A stretch of DNA of 64,000 bases, from NCBI GenBank assembly GCA_964457335.1, contig CAYWGD010000032.1, positions 1-64,000 on the forward strand, read 5' to 3'. Source of the stretch: CAJBVW01 sp964457335. Lineage in GTDB: Bacteria > Myxococcota_A > UBA796 > SXON01. The translations under genes and the position numbers were made by a program. Positions 56,212 to 64,000 of this stretch are shown here, piece by piece; positions within the stretch are counted from its first letter, which is position 1; each line of letters starts with the position of its first letter. The notes under the pieces were generated by a model. It was not told the DNA's origin. It was given only the letters and a program-made list of their open reading frames with translations, and ran no database searches.

Positions 56212-57391
56212 CCCCGGATCCTATCGCGCGAACGCGGAGCTCGCGGTCAATCCGTACAGCGAGAAGTGGCTACGCCAGGGATTCCCCTGGGTCTACCCGA
56301 ACGAGGTGACGAAGGGCCGGGCCCGCCCCGGCGAGCCGGTCCGCCTCGTGGCGCCCTCCGGCGCGGCGCTGGGCGTCGGCCTCGCGGACGACGGCTGGAT
56401 CGCCGCGCGGCGCTTCCGCGACGACGACGGCCCGATCGACGCCGCGCTGATCGGTGCCCGCGTCGAGTCCGCGCTCGCCCTCCGCAAGGAGGCGCTCCCG
56501 CCGGACACGACCGCGTGGCGCCTCGTCAACGCCGAGAACGACGACCTCCCCGGCATCCGCGTGGACGTGTGGGGCACCCAGGTCGTCGTCACCCTCGACT
56601 CCCCTTCCCTCGAGCCGCTCCTCGACGCGCTCTGCGACACCGTCCAGGCGCTGCTCGAGCCCCGCGCGATCCTGCTCGCGTGGCGCCCGGACCCGCGGGA
56701 GAAGGAGCGCCCCGTGCCTCCGCCCCGCGTGCTCCGCGGCGCTCCGGCGCCCGAGGAGACCGTCCGGGAGCGCGGGCTCTCGTTCCTCGTCCGCCCCGGC
56801 GCCGGGAAGGACGTGGGGCTCTTCCCGGACATGCGCGACAACCGGGCCTGGCTCGAGCCGCACTGGGGCGGCCGCTCGCTCCTGAACCTCTTCGCCCACA
56901 CCGGCGCGTTCTCCGTCTCCGCCGCGCGCGGCGGCGCCGAGACGGTCACCGTCGACCTCTCCCCGCACTACCTCGAGCGCGCGGCCGCCAACTTCGCCGC
57001 CAACGACCTCCCCGCCGGCGAGCTGTGCGCGGAGGACTCCTTCAAGGCGCTGGACCGCTTCCGGCGGCAGGGGCGGCGCTTCGACCGGGTGCTGCTCGAC
57101 CCGCCGGGCCACTCCCACAGCAAGGACGGGAGCTGGTCCGGGGAGCAGGACTACGCGCGCCTCGTCTCCGCCTCGCTCCGCGTGATCCCGCCGGGCGGCT
57201 GGCTCGTCGCGGCGTCGAACCTCGGGTCCGTCAGCCCGCACCGCTTCCAGGGCATGCTGGTGAACGGGGCGCGCAAGGCCGATCGGCGCCTCAGGATGAT
57301 CCACGACGGCTCGCAGCCCCCCGACTTCCCCGCGGCGCTGCACTTTCCCGAGGGTCGCTACCTGAAGTTCGTCGTCTGCGCGGTGGACTAG
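56192..57391 (+). CDS. RlmI/RlmK-type rRNA large-subunit methyltransferase
   Basis: A 399-residue class I SAM methyltransferase: an N-terminal PUA domain (NPYSEKWLRQGFPWVYPNEV, about 19-95), a middle domain (IRVDVWGTQVVVTLD) and the Rossmann domain with LNLFAHTGAFSVSAARGG and the catalytic segment LLDPPGHSHSKDG. This family makes 5-methylcytosine or other marks in 23S rRNA. Only ATG 56192 precedes the conserved start, so the 5' end overlaps that of pncB by 20 bp (or 2 bp if pncB starts at 56193). Confidence 0.87.
   Translation: MKSGRSIPGSYRANAELAVNPYSEKWLRQGFPWVYPNEVTKGRARPGEPVRLVAPSGAALGVGLADDGWIAARRFRDDDGPIDAALIGARVESALALRKEALPPDTTAWRLVNAENDDLPGIRVDVWGTQVVVTLDSPSLEPLLDALCDTVQALLEPRAILLAWRPDPREKERPVPPPRVLRGAPAPEETVRERGLSFLVRPGAGKDVGLFPDMRDNRAWLEPHWGGRSLLNLFAHTGAFSVSAARGGAETVTVDLSPHYLERAAANFAANDLPAGELCAEDSFKALDRFRRQGRRFDRVLLDPPGHSHSKDGSWSGEQDYARLVSASLRVIPPGGWLVAASNLGSVSPHRFQGMLVNGARKADRRLRMIHDGSQPPDFPAALHFPEGRYLKFVVCAVD
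56218..56223 (-). promoter_or_regulatory. Candidate -10 element 6 nt before start codon
   Basis: Minus-strand TAGGAT, CCGGGG, then the pncB ATG at 56211. The hexamer lies inside the methyltransferase coding region. Confidence 0.4.
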
Positions 57392-57495
57392 GCCACTGAC
57401 GGTCGTGCGCGTCCCGACGCGCTCCACGGGCTCCTCCGGAGGCGGCGTCGGGCTGCGGGCGCGCGCTCCATGCGGGAGAACCCGCGGTCGTGGCC

Positions 57496-57524
57496 TTGTT
57501 CGCCGCGGTGCAGGCTGGTAGGGA
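57496..57524 (+). promoter_or_regulatory. Candidate promoter of the hybrid kinase, leaderless type
   Basis: TTGTTC (57496-57501), 17 nt, TAGGGA (57519-57524), then 6 nt and the GTG at 57531. The only member of the 6-nt class with a reasonable -35 at standard spacing. Confidence 0.4.
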
Positions 57525-57530
57525 GCGGTC

Positions 57531-59459
57531 GTGCCGGAGCTCGAGCCCGCCCCCCCATCCCTGGCCGCGTTGCCGGAGGCGTGGTTCCGCGCCCTGTTCG
57601 ACCACGCGCCCACGGCCATGGCGGTGATGAGCCCGCGGTTCCAGTTCCACGTCGTGAACACGGCCCTCGCCCGCATGCTCGGCCGCCCACCCGAGGAGCT
57701 GCGCGGCATGCGCATGGTCGACGTGACGCACCCCGACGACGTCGCCGCCAGCGTGGCCGTCGCGCAGGCGGCGCGGCGCGACGGCGCGGCCGAGCTCGAG
57801 AAGCGCTACCTCCGCCCGGACGGCACGATCGTGTGGGGCCGCGTCACCGCCATGCGTTGGCTCGGGCCGGACGGCGCGGCCTGGGTGCTCGTCGGCATCG
57901 AGGACGTCACGGCGCGCAAGGAGGCGGAGAGCGCGCTCCAGGAGCGGGAGATCGAGTTCGGCGCGCTGTTCGACGAGGCGCCGTTCGCGATGGCGGTCAA
58001 CGACCCCGAGGGGCGCTTCCGCAAGGTCAACCGCGCCTTCTGCGAGCTGCTCGGCTACGGCCTGGACGAGGTCCGCGCGATGCGGTGGGTCGATGTCGTG
58101 CACCCCCTCGACCGGTCCGCCTCGCTCGAGAACCAGGACCGCGAGCGCACGGGCGACGCCTGGGAGCGCGACGTGGTGCGGCGCGTGATCACCCGGGACG
58201 GGCGCACGGCCTGGCTCCGCTGCAAGGGCCACGTGGTCCGCGCGGACGACGGCACGATCCGCTACTGCATCGGCCAGTTCGTCGACCTCACGCCCGTCCG
58301 CCGGCACGAGGAGGAGCGGCGCATGCTGGAGGACCACCTCCGGCGCTCGCAGCAGACCGAGACCGTCGGCCGGCTCGCCGGGGGGATCGTCCACGACTTC
58401 AACAACATGCTCTCGGTCATCCTGAACGTGGCCGAGCTCGCGCGCCTGAAGGCGCCGGACACGCGCAGCCGCGAGTTCGCCGAGCAGATCCACGCGGCGG
58501 CCGCGCGCGCGGCCACCCTGTCGCGGCGGCTGATGTCCGTGGGCCGCCAGGACGTCGGCACCCCCGAGCTCCTCGACGTGAACACGCTGGTCGCGGAGAT
58601 CCGCCAGCTGCTCCAGCGGGTCGCGGGCGAGGACATCTCCTTCTCCACGGACCTCACGCCCGGGCCCTGGTCGGTGCGCGCCGTGCGCCCGCACCTCGAG
58701 CAGGCGCTCTTCAACCTCGTCGTCAACGCGCGGGACGCGATGCCCGTGGGCGGCCAGCTCACCGTGCGCACGCGGAACGTGCCGCAGGGCGAGGTCCCCG
58801 GCGTCGTAGGCCCGCACGTGCTCGTCGAGGTCGAGGACACCGGCACGGGCGTCCCGGCGGACGTCTTGCCGCACGTCTTCGAGCCCTTCTTCACCACCAA
58901 GGAGCCGGGCAAGGGCACGGGCCTCGGCCTCTCCATGGTCAAGCACGTGGTGACCGCGTCGCAGGGCACCGTCCGCCTCCGCACCCACCCCGGCGAGGGC
59001 ACGACCTTCTCGGTCTTCCTGCCCGCCGTGCCGCAGTCCGCCGGCCCCGAGGTCCCGCCCGAGACCGCCGCGGTGCACCTCGGCCGCGGCGAGCGCGTGC
59101 TCGTCGTCGAGGACGAGGTCTCCCTGCTCGATCTCGTCGTCCAGCTGCTCGCCGACCACGGCTACGTCCCCCTCCCCGCCCCCGGCGCCGAGCCCGCGCT
59201 GGAGCTCGCGCGGAGCATGAAGAACCGCATCGACCTGCTCCTCACCGACGTCGTCATGCCGGGCGCCTCGGGGGTGCAGCTCGCCGAGGCGCTCGCGGCC
59301 ACTCACCCCGAGGCCCGCGTGCTGCTGATGTCCGGCCACCCCGAGGACCGCGTCGCGCGCCACGCGTCCGCGGGGCCGCGCCCGCCGATGCTGCGGAAGC
59401 CCTTCACCGCGCAGGACCTGCTCGCGTCCATCCGCAGCATCCTCGACAGCGGGAGCTGA
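57531..59459 (+). CDS. PAS-PAS hybrid histidine kinase with receiver domain
   Basis: A 642-residue soluble kinase: PAS1 (about 16-130), PAS2 (about 142-255), HisKA with GRLAGGIVHDFNNMLSV (H288), HATPase with LVVNARDAMP, EDTGTGVPADV, KGTGLGLSMVKHV, and a C-terminal receiver domain (acceptor D573 in LLLTDVVMPG, switch K in MLRKPF). No membrane helix, so it likely senses a cytoplasmic signal through its PAS domains. Translation of the next gene starts directly at its stop. Confidence 0.93.
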   Translation: MPELEPAPPSLAALPEAWFRALFDHAPTAMAVMSPRFQFHVVNTALARMLGRPPEELRGMRMVDVTHPDDVAASVAVAQAARRDGAAELEKRYLRPDGTIVWGRVTAMRWLGPDGAAWVLVGIEDVTARKEAESALQEREIEFGALFDEAPFAMAVNDPEGRFRKVNRAFCELLGYGLDEVRAMRWVDVVHPLDRSASLENQDRERTGDAWERDVVRRVITRDGRTAWLRCKGHVVRADDGTIRYCIGQFVDLTPVRRHEEERRMLEDHLRRSQQTETVGRLAGGIVHDFNNMLSVILNVAELARLKAPDTRSREFAEQIHAAAARAATLSRRLMSVGRQDVGTPELLDVNTLVAEIRQLLQRVAGEDISFSTDLTPGPWSVRAVRPHLEQALFNLVVNARDAMPVGGQLTVRTRNVPQGEVPGVVGPHVLVEVEDTGTGVPADVLPHVFEPFFTTKEPGKGTGLGLSMVKHVVTASQGTVRLRTHPGEGTTFSVFLPAVPQSAGPEVPPETAAVHLGRGERVLVVEDEVSLLDLVVQLLADHGYVPLPAPGAEPALELARSMKNRIDLLLTDVVMPGASGVQLAEALAATHPEARVLLMSGHPEDRVARHASAGPRPPMLRKPFTAQDLLASIRSILDSGS

Positions 59460-60443
59460 TTGCCGCGCACCGTGAACCGCATCGCCCTGGGGACGCGCGG
59501 GGCCGACCTCACCGTCGTCACCGTCGCCGCGCCGCCCGGCCGCCGCAGGGCCCCGGAGAAGGGCCCGGTCGTCGTCGTCACGGCGAACGTGCACGGCGAC
59601 GAGTGCACCGGCGTCGGCGCCGTCCTGGAGCTGATCCCCGTCCTCGAGTCCGCGCTCGTGCGCGGCACGGTCCACCTCTACCCGACCCTGAATCCCGAGG
59701 GGCTGGAGCGCCGCTCGCGGAAGGTGCCGGAGGACGACCAGGACCTGAACCGCCTCTTCCCCGGCGACGCGACGGGCAGCCCGGCGGAGCGCCTCGCGCA
59801 CGCGGCCTGGACGGACCTCTCCGCGCGACACCCCGACCTCGTCGTGGACCTCCACACCGACGCCCCCGCGTCGATCCCCTACGCGCTCCTCGATCGGGCC
59901 ACCGGCCTCCGCCACGGCACGCGCGGTCCCCTGGAGGCGCAGGCGCGTCGGCTCGCCGAGGCGAGCGGGCTCACGGTGCTGCACGAGTACCCGGAGGACC
60001 GCTACGCGCGCTACCGGCTCGACCGCTCGCTCACCGGCGCCGTGCTGAACCGCCTCCAGGTGCCCGCGGTCACAGTCGAGGCCGGCCCCCGCCTGTACCT
60101 CGACCCCGTTGCCGTCGGCACCGCCGCGCGCGCGGTGCTCGGGATGCTGCACGCGCTCGGGATGGTCGAGGAGAGCCCCGGCGCCCACCCGAGCCGCGTC
60201 GAAGGCGGCCCGTGGCGGCGCGACAGCGGGCCCCGCGCGTCGTCCACGGGCCTCCTCGTGCCGCGGGCGACGCCCGGGCGCCTGCTCCAGCGGGGCGAGC
60301 CGGTGGCGGAGATCCGTTCGCTCGCGGGCGCGCTCCTCGAGGAGATCGTGGCCGAGGCGGACGGCTTCGTCGTGAGCCTCGCGGAGCGGACCCACGTGGT
60401 CGCGGGTGTGCCCGTATGTACGGTGGCATTGCCCGAGCGGTGA
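59460..60443 (+). CDS. Succinylglutamate desuccinylase/aspartoacylase family hydrolase
   Basis: A 327-residue M14-like zinc hydrolase. Zinc ligands are H45/E48 in ANVHGDECTG and H132 in VVDLHTD; the family motif DLNRLFPG is at about 95-102 and the catalytic Glu is in VTVEAGP. A C-terminal beta domain (about 255-325) completes the AspA/AstE fold. The substrate, an N-acyl amino acid or similar amide, cannot be deduced. The TTG start directly abuts the kinase stop and has GGGAG 5 nt upstream; GTG 59472 is an alternative. It is probably co-translated with the kinase. Confidence 0.85.
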   Translation: MPRTVNRIALGTRGADLTVVTVAAPPGRRRAPEKGPVVVVTANVHGDECTGVGAVLELIPVLESALVRGTVHLYPTLNPEGLERRSRKVPEDDQDLNRLFPGDATGSPAERLAHAAWTDLSARHPDLVVDLHTDAPASIPYALLDRATGLRHGTRGPLEAQARRLAEASGLTVLHEYPEDRYARYRLDRSLTGAVLNRLQVPAVTVEAGPRLYLDPVAVGTAARAVLGMLHALGMVEESPGAHPSRVEGGPWRRDSGPRASSTGLLVPRATPGRLLQRGEPVAEIRSLAGALLEEIVAEADGFVVSLAERTHVVAGVPVCTVALPER

Positions 60444-60499
60444 CCGGTTCGTGCCGCGGCGGAGAGCGAGGCAGCGTCCGGAGGCCGGAGCAGACGTGG

Positions 60500-60505
60500 T
60501 AGCGT
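60500..60505 (+). promoter_or_regulatory. Candidate -10 element of MopE-type lipoprotein 2
   Basis: TAGCGT, 30 nt before the ATG at 60536, with TTGGAGA as ribosome binding site in between. Confidence 0.33.
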
Positions 60506-60535
60506 CTTGACGGACGCTTGACATTGGAGACGCCC

Positions 60536-63500
60536 ATGCGCACGTCGTTGCTCCTCGCCGCCATCTCCCCGCTCCTCGCGCTCGTCGGCTGCGCGGCCGA
60601 CGTCGTCAAGCCGGGCGGGGACGACACCGCCATCGGCGTCGACGACGACACCTCGCCGGAGCCGGTCGCCGACATCGAGATCGACAAGGACGCGGTCGAC
60701 CTCGGCAGCGTTGTCTCCGGCGTGACCGCGACCGGCGCCTTCACCCTCTCCAACGTCGGCGACATCCCGCTGGTCGGCAACCTCGAGGTCGTCTCGGGCG
60801 CGACCGAGTTCTTCATCGACACCACCACCTTCTCGCTCGATCCCGACACGTCGGTCACGGTGGCCGTCATCTTCTCGGCCGGCGCGGACGGCGCGTACAC
60901 GGGCGGCGTGCGGGTGAACTCGAACGATCCCGACGAGGCGACGCTCGACGTGGCGTTGAGCGCGACGGTCGGCGGCGACGCCGACAGCGACGGCTGGCTC
61001 GACGACGAGGACTGCGACGACGCGGACCCGACGGTGAACCCCGGCGCCGAGGAGAGCTGGTACGACGGCGTCGACCAGGACTGCGACGGCGCCTCCGACT
61101 ACGACCAGGACCGCGACGGCGCCGACAGCGACGCCTTCGGCGGCACGGACTGCGACGACCTCGACGCCTCCGTCGGCCCGGACGTCGTGGAGGACGAGGC
61201 GAACGGCATCGACGACGACTGCGACGGCGCGATCGACGAGCCGGTGAACGACACGGACGCGGACGGGGACGGGTACTCGGTGGACGACGGCGACTGCGAC
61301 GACGCCGACGGCGCGGTGAACCCCGGCGCAACGGAGACCTGGTACGACGGCGTGGACGCCGACTGCGACGGCGCGAGCGACTTCGACCAGGACGGCGACG
61401 GCCACGACGACGCCGCGTACGGCGGCACCGACTGCGACGACCTCGACGCCACCGTGAACCCCGACGCCGAGGAGGTCTGGTACGACGGGATCGACCAGGC
61501 CTGCGACGGCGGCTCGGACTACGACCAGGACGCCGACGGCTACGACAGCGACGCCTACGGCGGCACCGACTGCCTCGACACCGACGCGGCCGTGAACGCC
61601 CTGGCCCTCGAGATCGACGGCAACGGGATCGACGACGACTGCGACGGCTCGGTCGACGAGACGCTCTCGACCGTGGACGCCGACGGGGACGGGTACTCCG
61701 AGGCCGACGGCGACTGCGACGACGCCGACAGCACGATCAACCCCGACGCCACCGAGACCTGGTACGACGGCGTGGACCAGGACTGCGACGGCAACGACCT
61801 CGACCAGGACGGCGACGGCTACGTCCTCGCCTACGACTGCGACGACACGGACGCCACGGCGCACCCCGGCGCCACCGAGACCTGGTACGACGGCGTGGAC
61901 GCCGACTGCGACGGCGCGAGCGACTACGACCAGGACGGCGACGGCGAGGACGCCGCCGACTACGGCGGCGTCGACTGCGACGACCTCGACGCCACGATCA
62001 ACACCTCGGCCGCCGAGACCTGGTACGACGGCGTCGACCAGGACTGCGCGGGCGACGACGACTACGACCAGGACGGCGACGGCTACACGAGCGACGCGTA
62101 CGGCGGCACGGACTGCGACGACACCGACGCCTCCGTGAGCCCCGGCGCGGCCGAGACCTGGTACGACGGCGTGGACGGCGCCTGCGACGGCGGCAGCGAC
62201 TTCGACGCCGACGGCGACGGCGTCGACTCCGACGTGTACGGCGGCACCGACTGCGACGACGCGGACGCCACGACGTACCCCGGCGCCACGGACGCCTGGT
62301 ACGACGGCGTGGACGCCGACTGCGACGGCGCCAGCGACTACGACCAGGACGGCGACGGCTACGACGCCGCGGCGTACGGCGGCACCGACTGCGACGACAC
62401 CGCCGCCGCGGTCAACCCCGGGGCGGCCGAGACCTGGTACGACGGCGTGGACGCCGACTGCGACGGCGCCAGCGACTACGACCAGGANNNNNNNNNNNNN
62501 NNNNNNNNNNNNNNNNNNNNNNNNNNNNNNNNNNNNNNNNNNNNNNNNNNNNNNNNNNNNNNNNNNNNNNNNNNNNNNNNNNNNNNNCGGCGACGGCGAG
62601 GACGCGGAGGCCTACGGCGGCGCCGACTGCGACGACACCGACGCGAGCATCAACAGCGGCGCCACGGAGATCTGGTACGACGGCGTCGACCAGGCCTGCG
62701 ACGGCGGCAACGACTACGACCAGGACGGCGACGGCGTGGGCAGCGACGCCTACGGCGGCGCCGACTGCGACGACACCGACGCCTCCATCAGCCCGAGCGA
62801 GGCCGAGACCTGGTACGACGGCATCGACCAGGACTGCGACGGCGCGAGCGACTACGACGCGGACGGCGACGGCGTCGACTCCGACGTGTACGGCGGCACC
62901 GACTGCAACGACGCCTCCGCGACGACGTACCCCGGCGCCACCGACGCCTGGTACGACGGCGTGGACGCGAACTGCGACGGGGCGAGCGACTACGACCGCG
63001 ACGCCGACGGCTACGACTCCTCGAGCTACGGCGGCACCGACTGCAACGACCTCGATCCCGCCATGAACCCCGGCGAGACCGAGACCTGGTACGACGGCGT
63101 CGACTCCGACTGCTCCGGCGGCAGCGACTACGACCAGGACGGCGACGGCTACACCACCGACGCCTACGGCGGGCTCGACTGCGACGACACCGACGCCACG
63201 ATCAGCCCCGCCGCCACCGAGACCTGGTACGACGGCACCGACCAGGACTGCGACGGCGCCAGCGACTACGACCAGGACGGCGACGGCTACACGTCCTCGA
63301 CCTACGGCGGGCTCGACTGCGACGACACGAGCGCGGCGATCAGCCCCGCGGACGCCGAGGTGTGCGACGGCGTCGACAACGACTGCGACGGCACGACCGA
63401 CGACGGCGTCACGACGACCTACTACGCGGACGCCGACAGCGACGGCTACGGCGACGCCGCCAGCACGACGGCCGCCTGCAGCGTCCCCTCCGGCTACGTC

Positions 63501-64000
63501 AGCAACTCGACCGACTGCAACGACGCCTCCGCGACCGTGAGCCCCGGCGACGTGGAGACCTGCAACTCGGTCGACGACGACTGCGACGGCACCGTGGACG
63601 AGGGCGTCACGACGACGTACTACGCCGACGCCGACAGCGACGGCTACGGCAACGCCGCCAGCACCACGGCCGCCTGCAGCGCCCCCTCCGGCTACGTCGC
63701 CGACGCCACCGACTGCAACGACGCCTCGGCGACCGTGAGCCCCGGCGACGTCGAGACCTGCAACTCCATCGACGACGACTGCGACGGCACCGTCGACGAC
63801 GGCGTCGGCAGCACGTACTACGCGGACGCCGACGGCGACGGCTTCGGCGACGCCTCCGTCAGCACCACGGAGTGCAGCGAGCCCGCCGGCTACACCACCG
63901 ACGCGACCGACTGCAACGACGGCGACGCCACGTCCTACCCCGGCGCCTCCGAGATCTCCTACGACGCCGCGGACAACGACTGCGACGGCTACCAGGACGA
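60536..64000 (+). CDS. Lipoprotein with Hydin-like domain and MopE-type repeats (3' end missing)
   Basis: The N-terminus has lipobox LVGC (about Cys19) and a Hydin/ASPM-type beta domain (about 47-145; DAVDLGSVVSGVTATGAF, VRVNSNDPDEATLDV). Then come more than 20 acidic repeats. Most follow a variant ETWYDGVDxDCDGxSDYDQD / GDGYxxxxYGGTDCDD, where the Cys of the usual E(V/I)CDG is replaced by Trp-Tyr. The last repeats (from about 63360) revert to the canonical VCDGVDNDCDGT form with TTYYADADSDGYG. The reading frame is open to the window edge. The 100-N gap shifts the frame as assembled, but the flanks join in frame without it. Likely a metal-binding surface protein. Confidence 0.78.
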   Translation, partial: MRTSLLLAAISPLLALVGCAADVVKPGGDDTAIGVDDDTSPEPVADIEIDKDAVDLGSVVSGVTATGAFTLSNVGDIPLVGNLEVVSGATEFFIDTTTFSLDPDTSVTVAVIFSAGADGAYTGGVRVNSNDPDEATLDVALSATVGGDADSDGWLDDEDCDDADPTVNPGAEESWYDGVDQDCDGASDYDQDRDGADSDAFGGTDCDDLDASVGPDVVEDEANGIDDDCDGAIDEPVNDTDADGDGYSVDDGDCDDADGAVNPGATETWYDGVDADCDGASDFDQDGDGHDDAAYGGTDCDDLDATVNPDAEEVWYDGIDQACDGGSDYDQDADGYDSDAYGGTDCLDTDAAVNALALEIDGNGIDDDCDGSVDETLSTVDADGDGYSEADGDCDDADSTINPDATETWYDGVDQDCDGNDLDQDGDGYVLAYDCDDTDATAHPGATETWYDGVDADCDGASDYDQDGDGEDAADYGGVDCDDLDATINTSAAETWYDGVDQDCAGDDDYDQDGDGYTSDAYGGTDCDDTDASVSPGAAETWYDGVDGACDGGSDFDADGDGVDSDVYGGTDCDDADATTYPGATDAWYDGVDADCDGASDYDQDGDGYDAAAYGGTDCDDTAAAVNPGAAETWYDGVDADCDGASDYDQXXXXXXXXXXXXXXXXXXXXXXXXXXXXXXXXXXRRRRGRGGLRRRRLRRHRREHQQRRHGDLVRRRRPGLRRRQRLRPGRRRRGQRRLRRRRLRRHRRLHQPERGRDLVRRHRPGLRRRERLRRGRRRRRLRRVRRHRLQRRLRDDVPRRHRRLVRRRGRELRRGERLRPRRRRLRLLELRRHRLQRPRSRHEPRRDRDLVRRRRLRLLRRQRLRPGRRRLHHRRLRRARLRRHRRHDQPRRHRDLVRRHRPGLRRRQRLRPGRRRLHVLDLRRARLRRHERGDQPRGRRGVRRRRQRLRRHDRRRRHDDLLRGRRQRRLRRRRQHDGRLQRPLRLRQQLDRLQRRLRDREPRRRGDLQLGRRRLRRHRGRGRHDDVLRRRRQRRLRQRRQHHGRLQRPLRLRRRRHRLQRRLGDREPRRRRDLQLHRRRLRRHRRRRRRQHVLRGRRRRRLRRRLRQHHGVQRARRLHHRRDRLQRRRRHVLPRRLRDLLRRRGQRLRRLPGR
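62488..62587. other. 100-N assembly gap in repeat region
   Basis: Left flank ends GACTACGACCAGGA, right flank begins CGGCGACGGCGAGG. Joined directly they give DYDQDGDGED, a normal repeat junction, in frame. With 100 N the frame would shift, so the length is a placeholder. Confidence 0.9.

Noticed and set aside
60950..63950. Regular repeats resembling a CRISPR array
   Set aside because: The repeats are in frame, of variable length and code for the DCDD/WYDG motif; there are no unique spacers and no cas genes.
62488..64000. Frameshift in MopE type 2 gene after the gap
   Set aside because: The shift arises only from the arbitrary 100-N filler; direct joining keeps the frame.

Overview
This is a very GC-rich (roughly 70%) chromosomal contig from a Gram-negative bacterium, most likely a member of the Myxococcota or a related deltaproteobacterial lineage. 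The reasons are a complete twelve-gene type II secretion operon in the order gspC-D-E-F-G-H-I-J-K-L-M-N with an actin-like GspL, many lipoproteins with Asp/Thr-rich linkers, FG-GAP and MopE-type metal-binding repeat proteins, and NtrB/NtrC-flavoured signalling genes. No rRNA, tRNA, CRISPR array, insertion sequence or prophage was seen. Two runs of exactly 100 N and a homopolymer block near the left end point to a draft or metagenome assembly.

Layout. 1-195: C/G homopolymer tract, probably an assembly artefact. 196-9.7 kb: a NodU-type carbamoyltransferase-like gene, then a minus-strand run with an NlpC/P60 peptidase lipoprotein, a small Cys-rich lipoprotein, two outer-membrane barrel proteins, and moaA-mrp-moaB-ruvX. 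10.2-16.5 kb: plus-strand housekeeping genes cinA, recA, pilT and alaS. 16.5-23.8 kb: an intergenic region with a decayed RCC1-like fragment, an FG-GAP lipoprotein, an SDR oxidoreductase, bamD, a DUF1844 protein and three tandem paralogous lipoproteins. 23.8-29.5 kb: selA, a J-domain/HTH fusion and rluD on the minus strand, divergent from a membrane histidine kinase. 29.5-34.2 kb: mobA-moeA, a LysM lytic transglycosylase, and a degenerate sigma54-type regulator. 34.3-38.0 kb: a MopE/FG-GAP lipoprotein containing an assembly gap. 38.1-53.1 kb: a DyP peroxidase and gspN through gspC as one tight operon. 53.3-60.4 kb: a cyclase with an FHA-like C-terminus, pncB, an RlmI-type methyltransferase, a hybrid histidine kinase and an AspA/AstE-type hydrolase. 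60.5 kb to the end: a second MopE-type lipoprotein, open at the right edge.

How the genes fit together. Molybdenum cofactor synthesis is represented twice (moaA/moaB, and moeA/mobA). The envelope theme dominates: the secretion machine, BamD, barrel proteins, a lytic transglycosylase, and at least seven lipoproteins with acidic, probably Ca2+-binding, extracellular domains that are plausible surface or secreted clients. The secretion operon ends with a DyP-type peroxidase gene 6 nt after gspN.

The most general unexplained signal is at gene starts. In eleven genes a -10-like hexamer (TANNNT or close to it) lies 6 nt (once 7 nt) before the start codon, leaving no room for a leader or a normal ribosome binding site. 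Genes with a visible Shine-Dalgarno have the hexamer further upstream. This suggests widespread leaderless transcription. The next most interesting items are the three-paralogue lipoprotein family, the J-domain/HTH fusion, the DyP gene in the secretion operon, and the WYDG variant of the MopE repeat.
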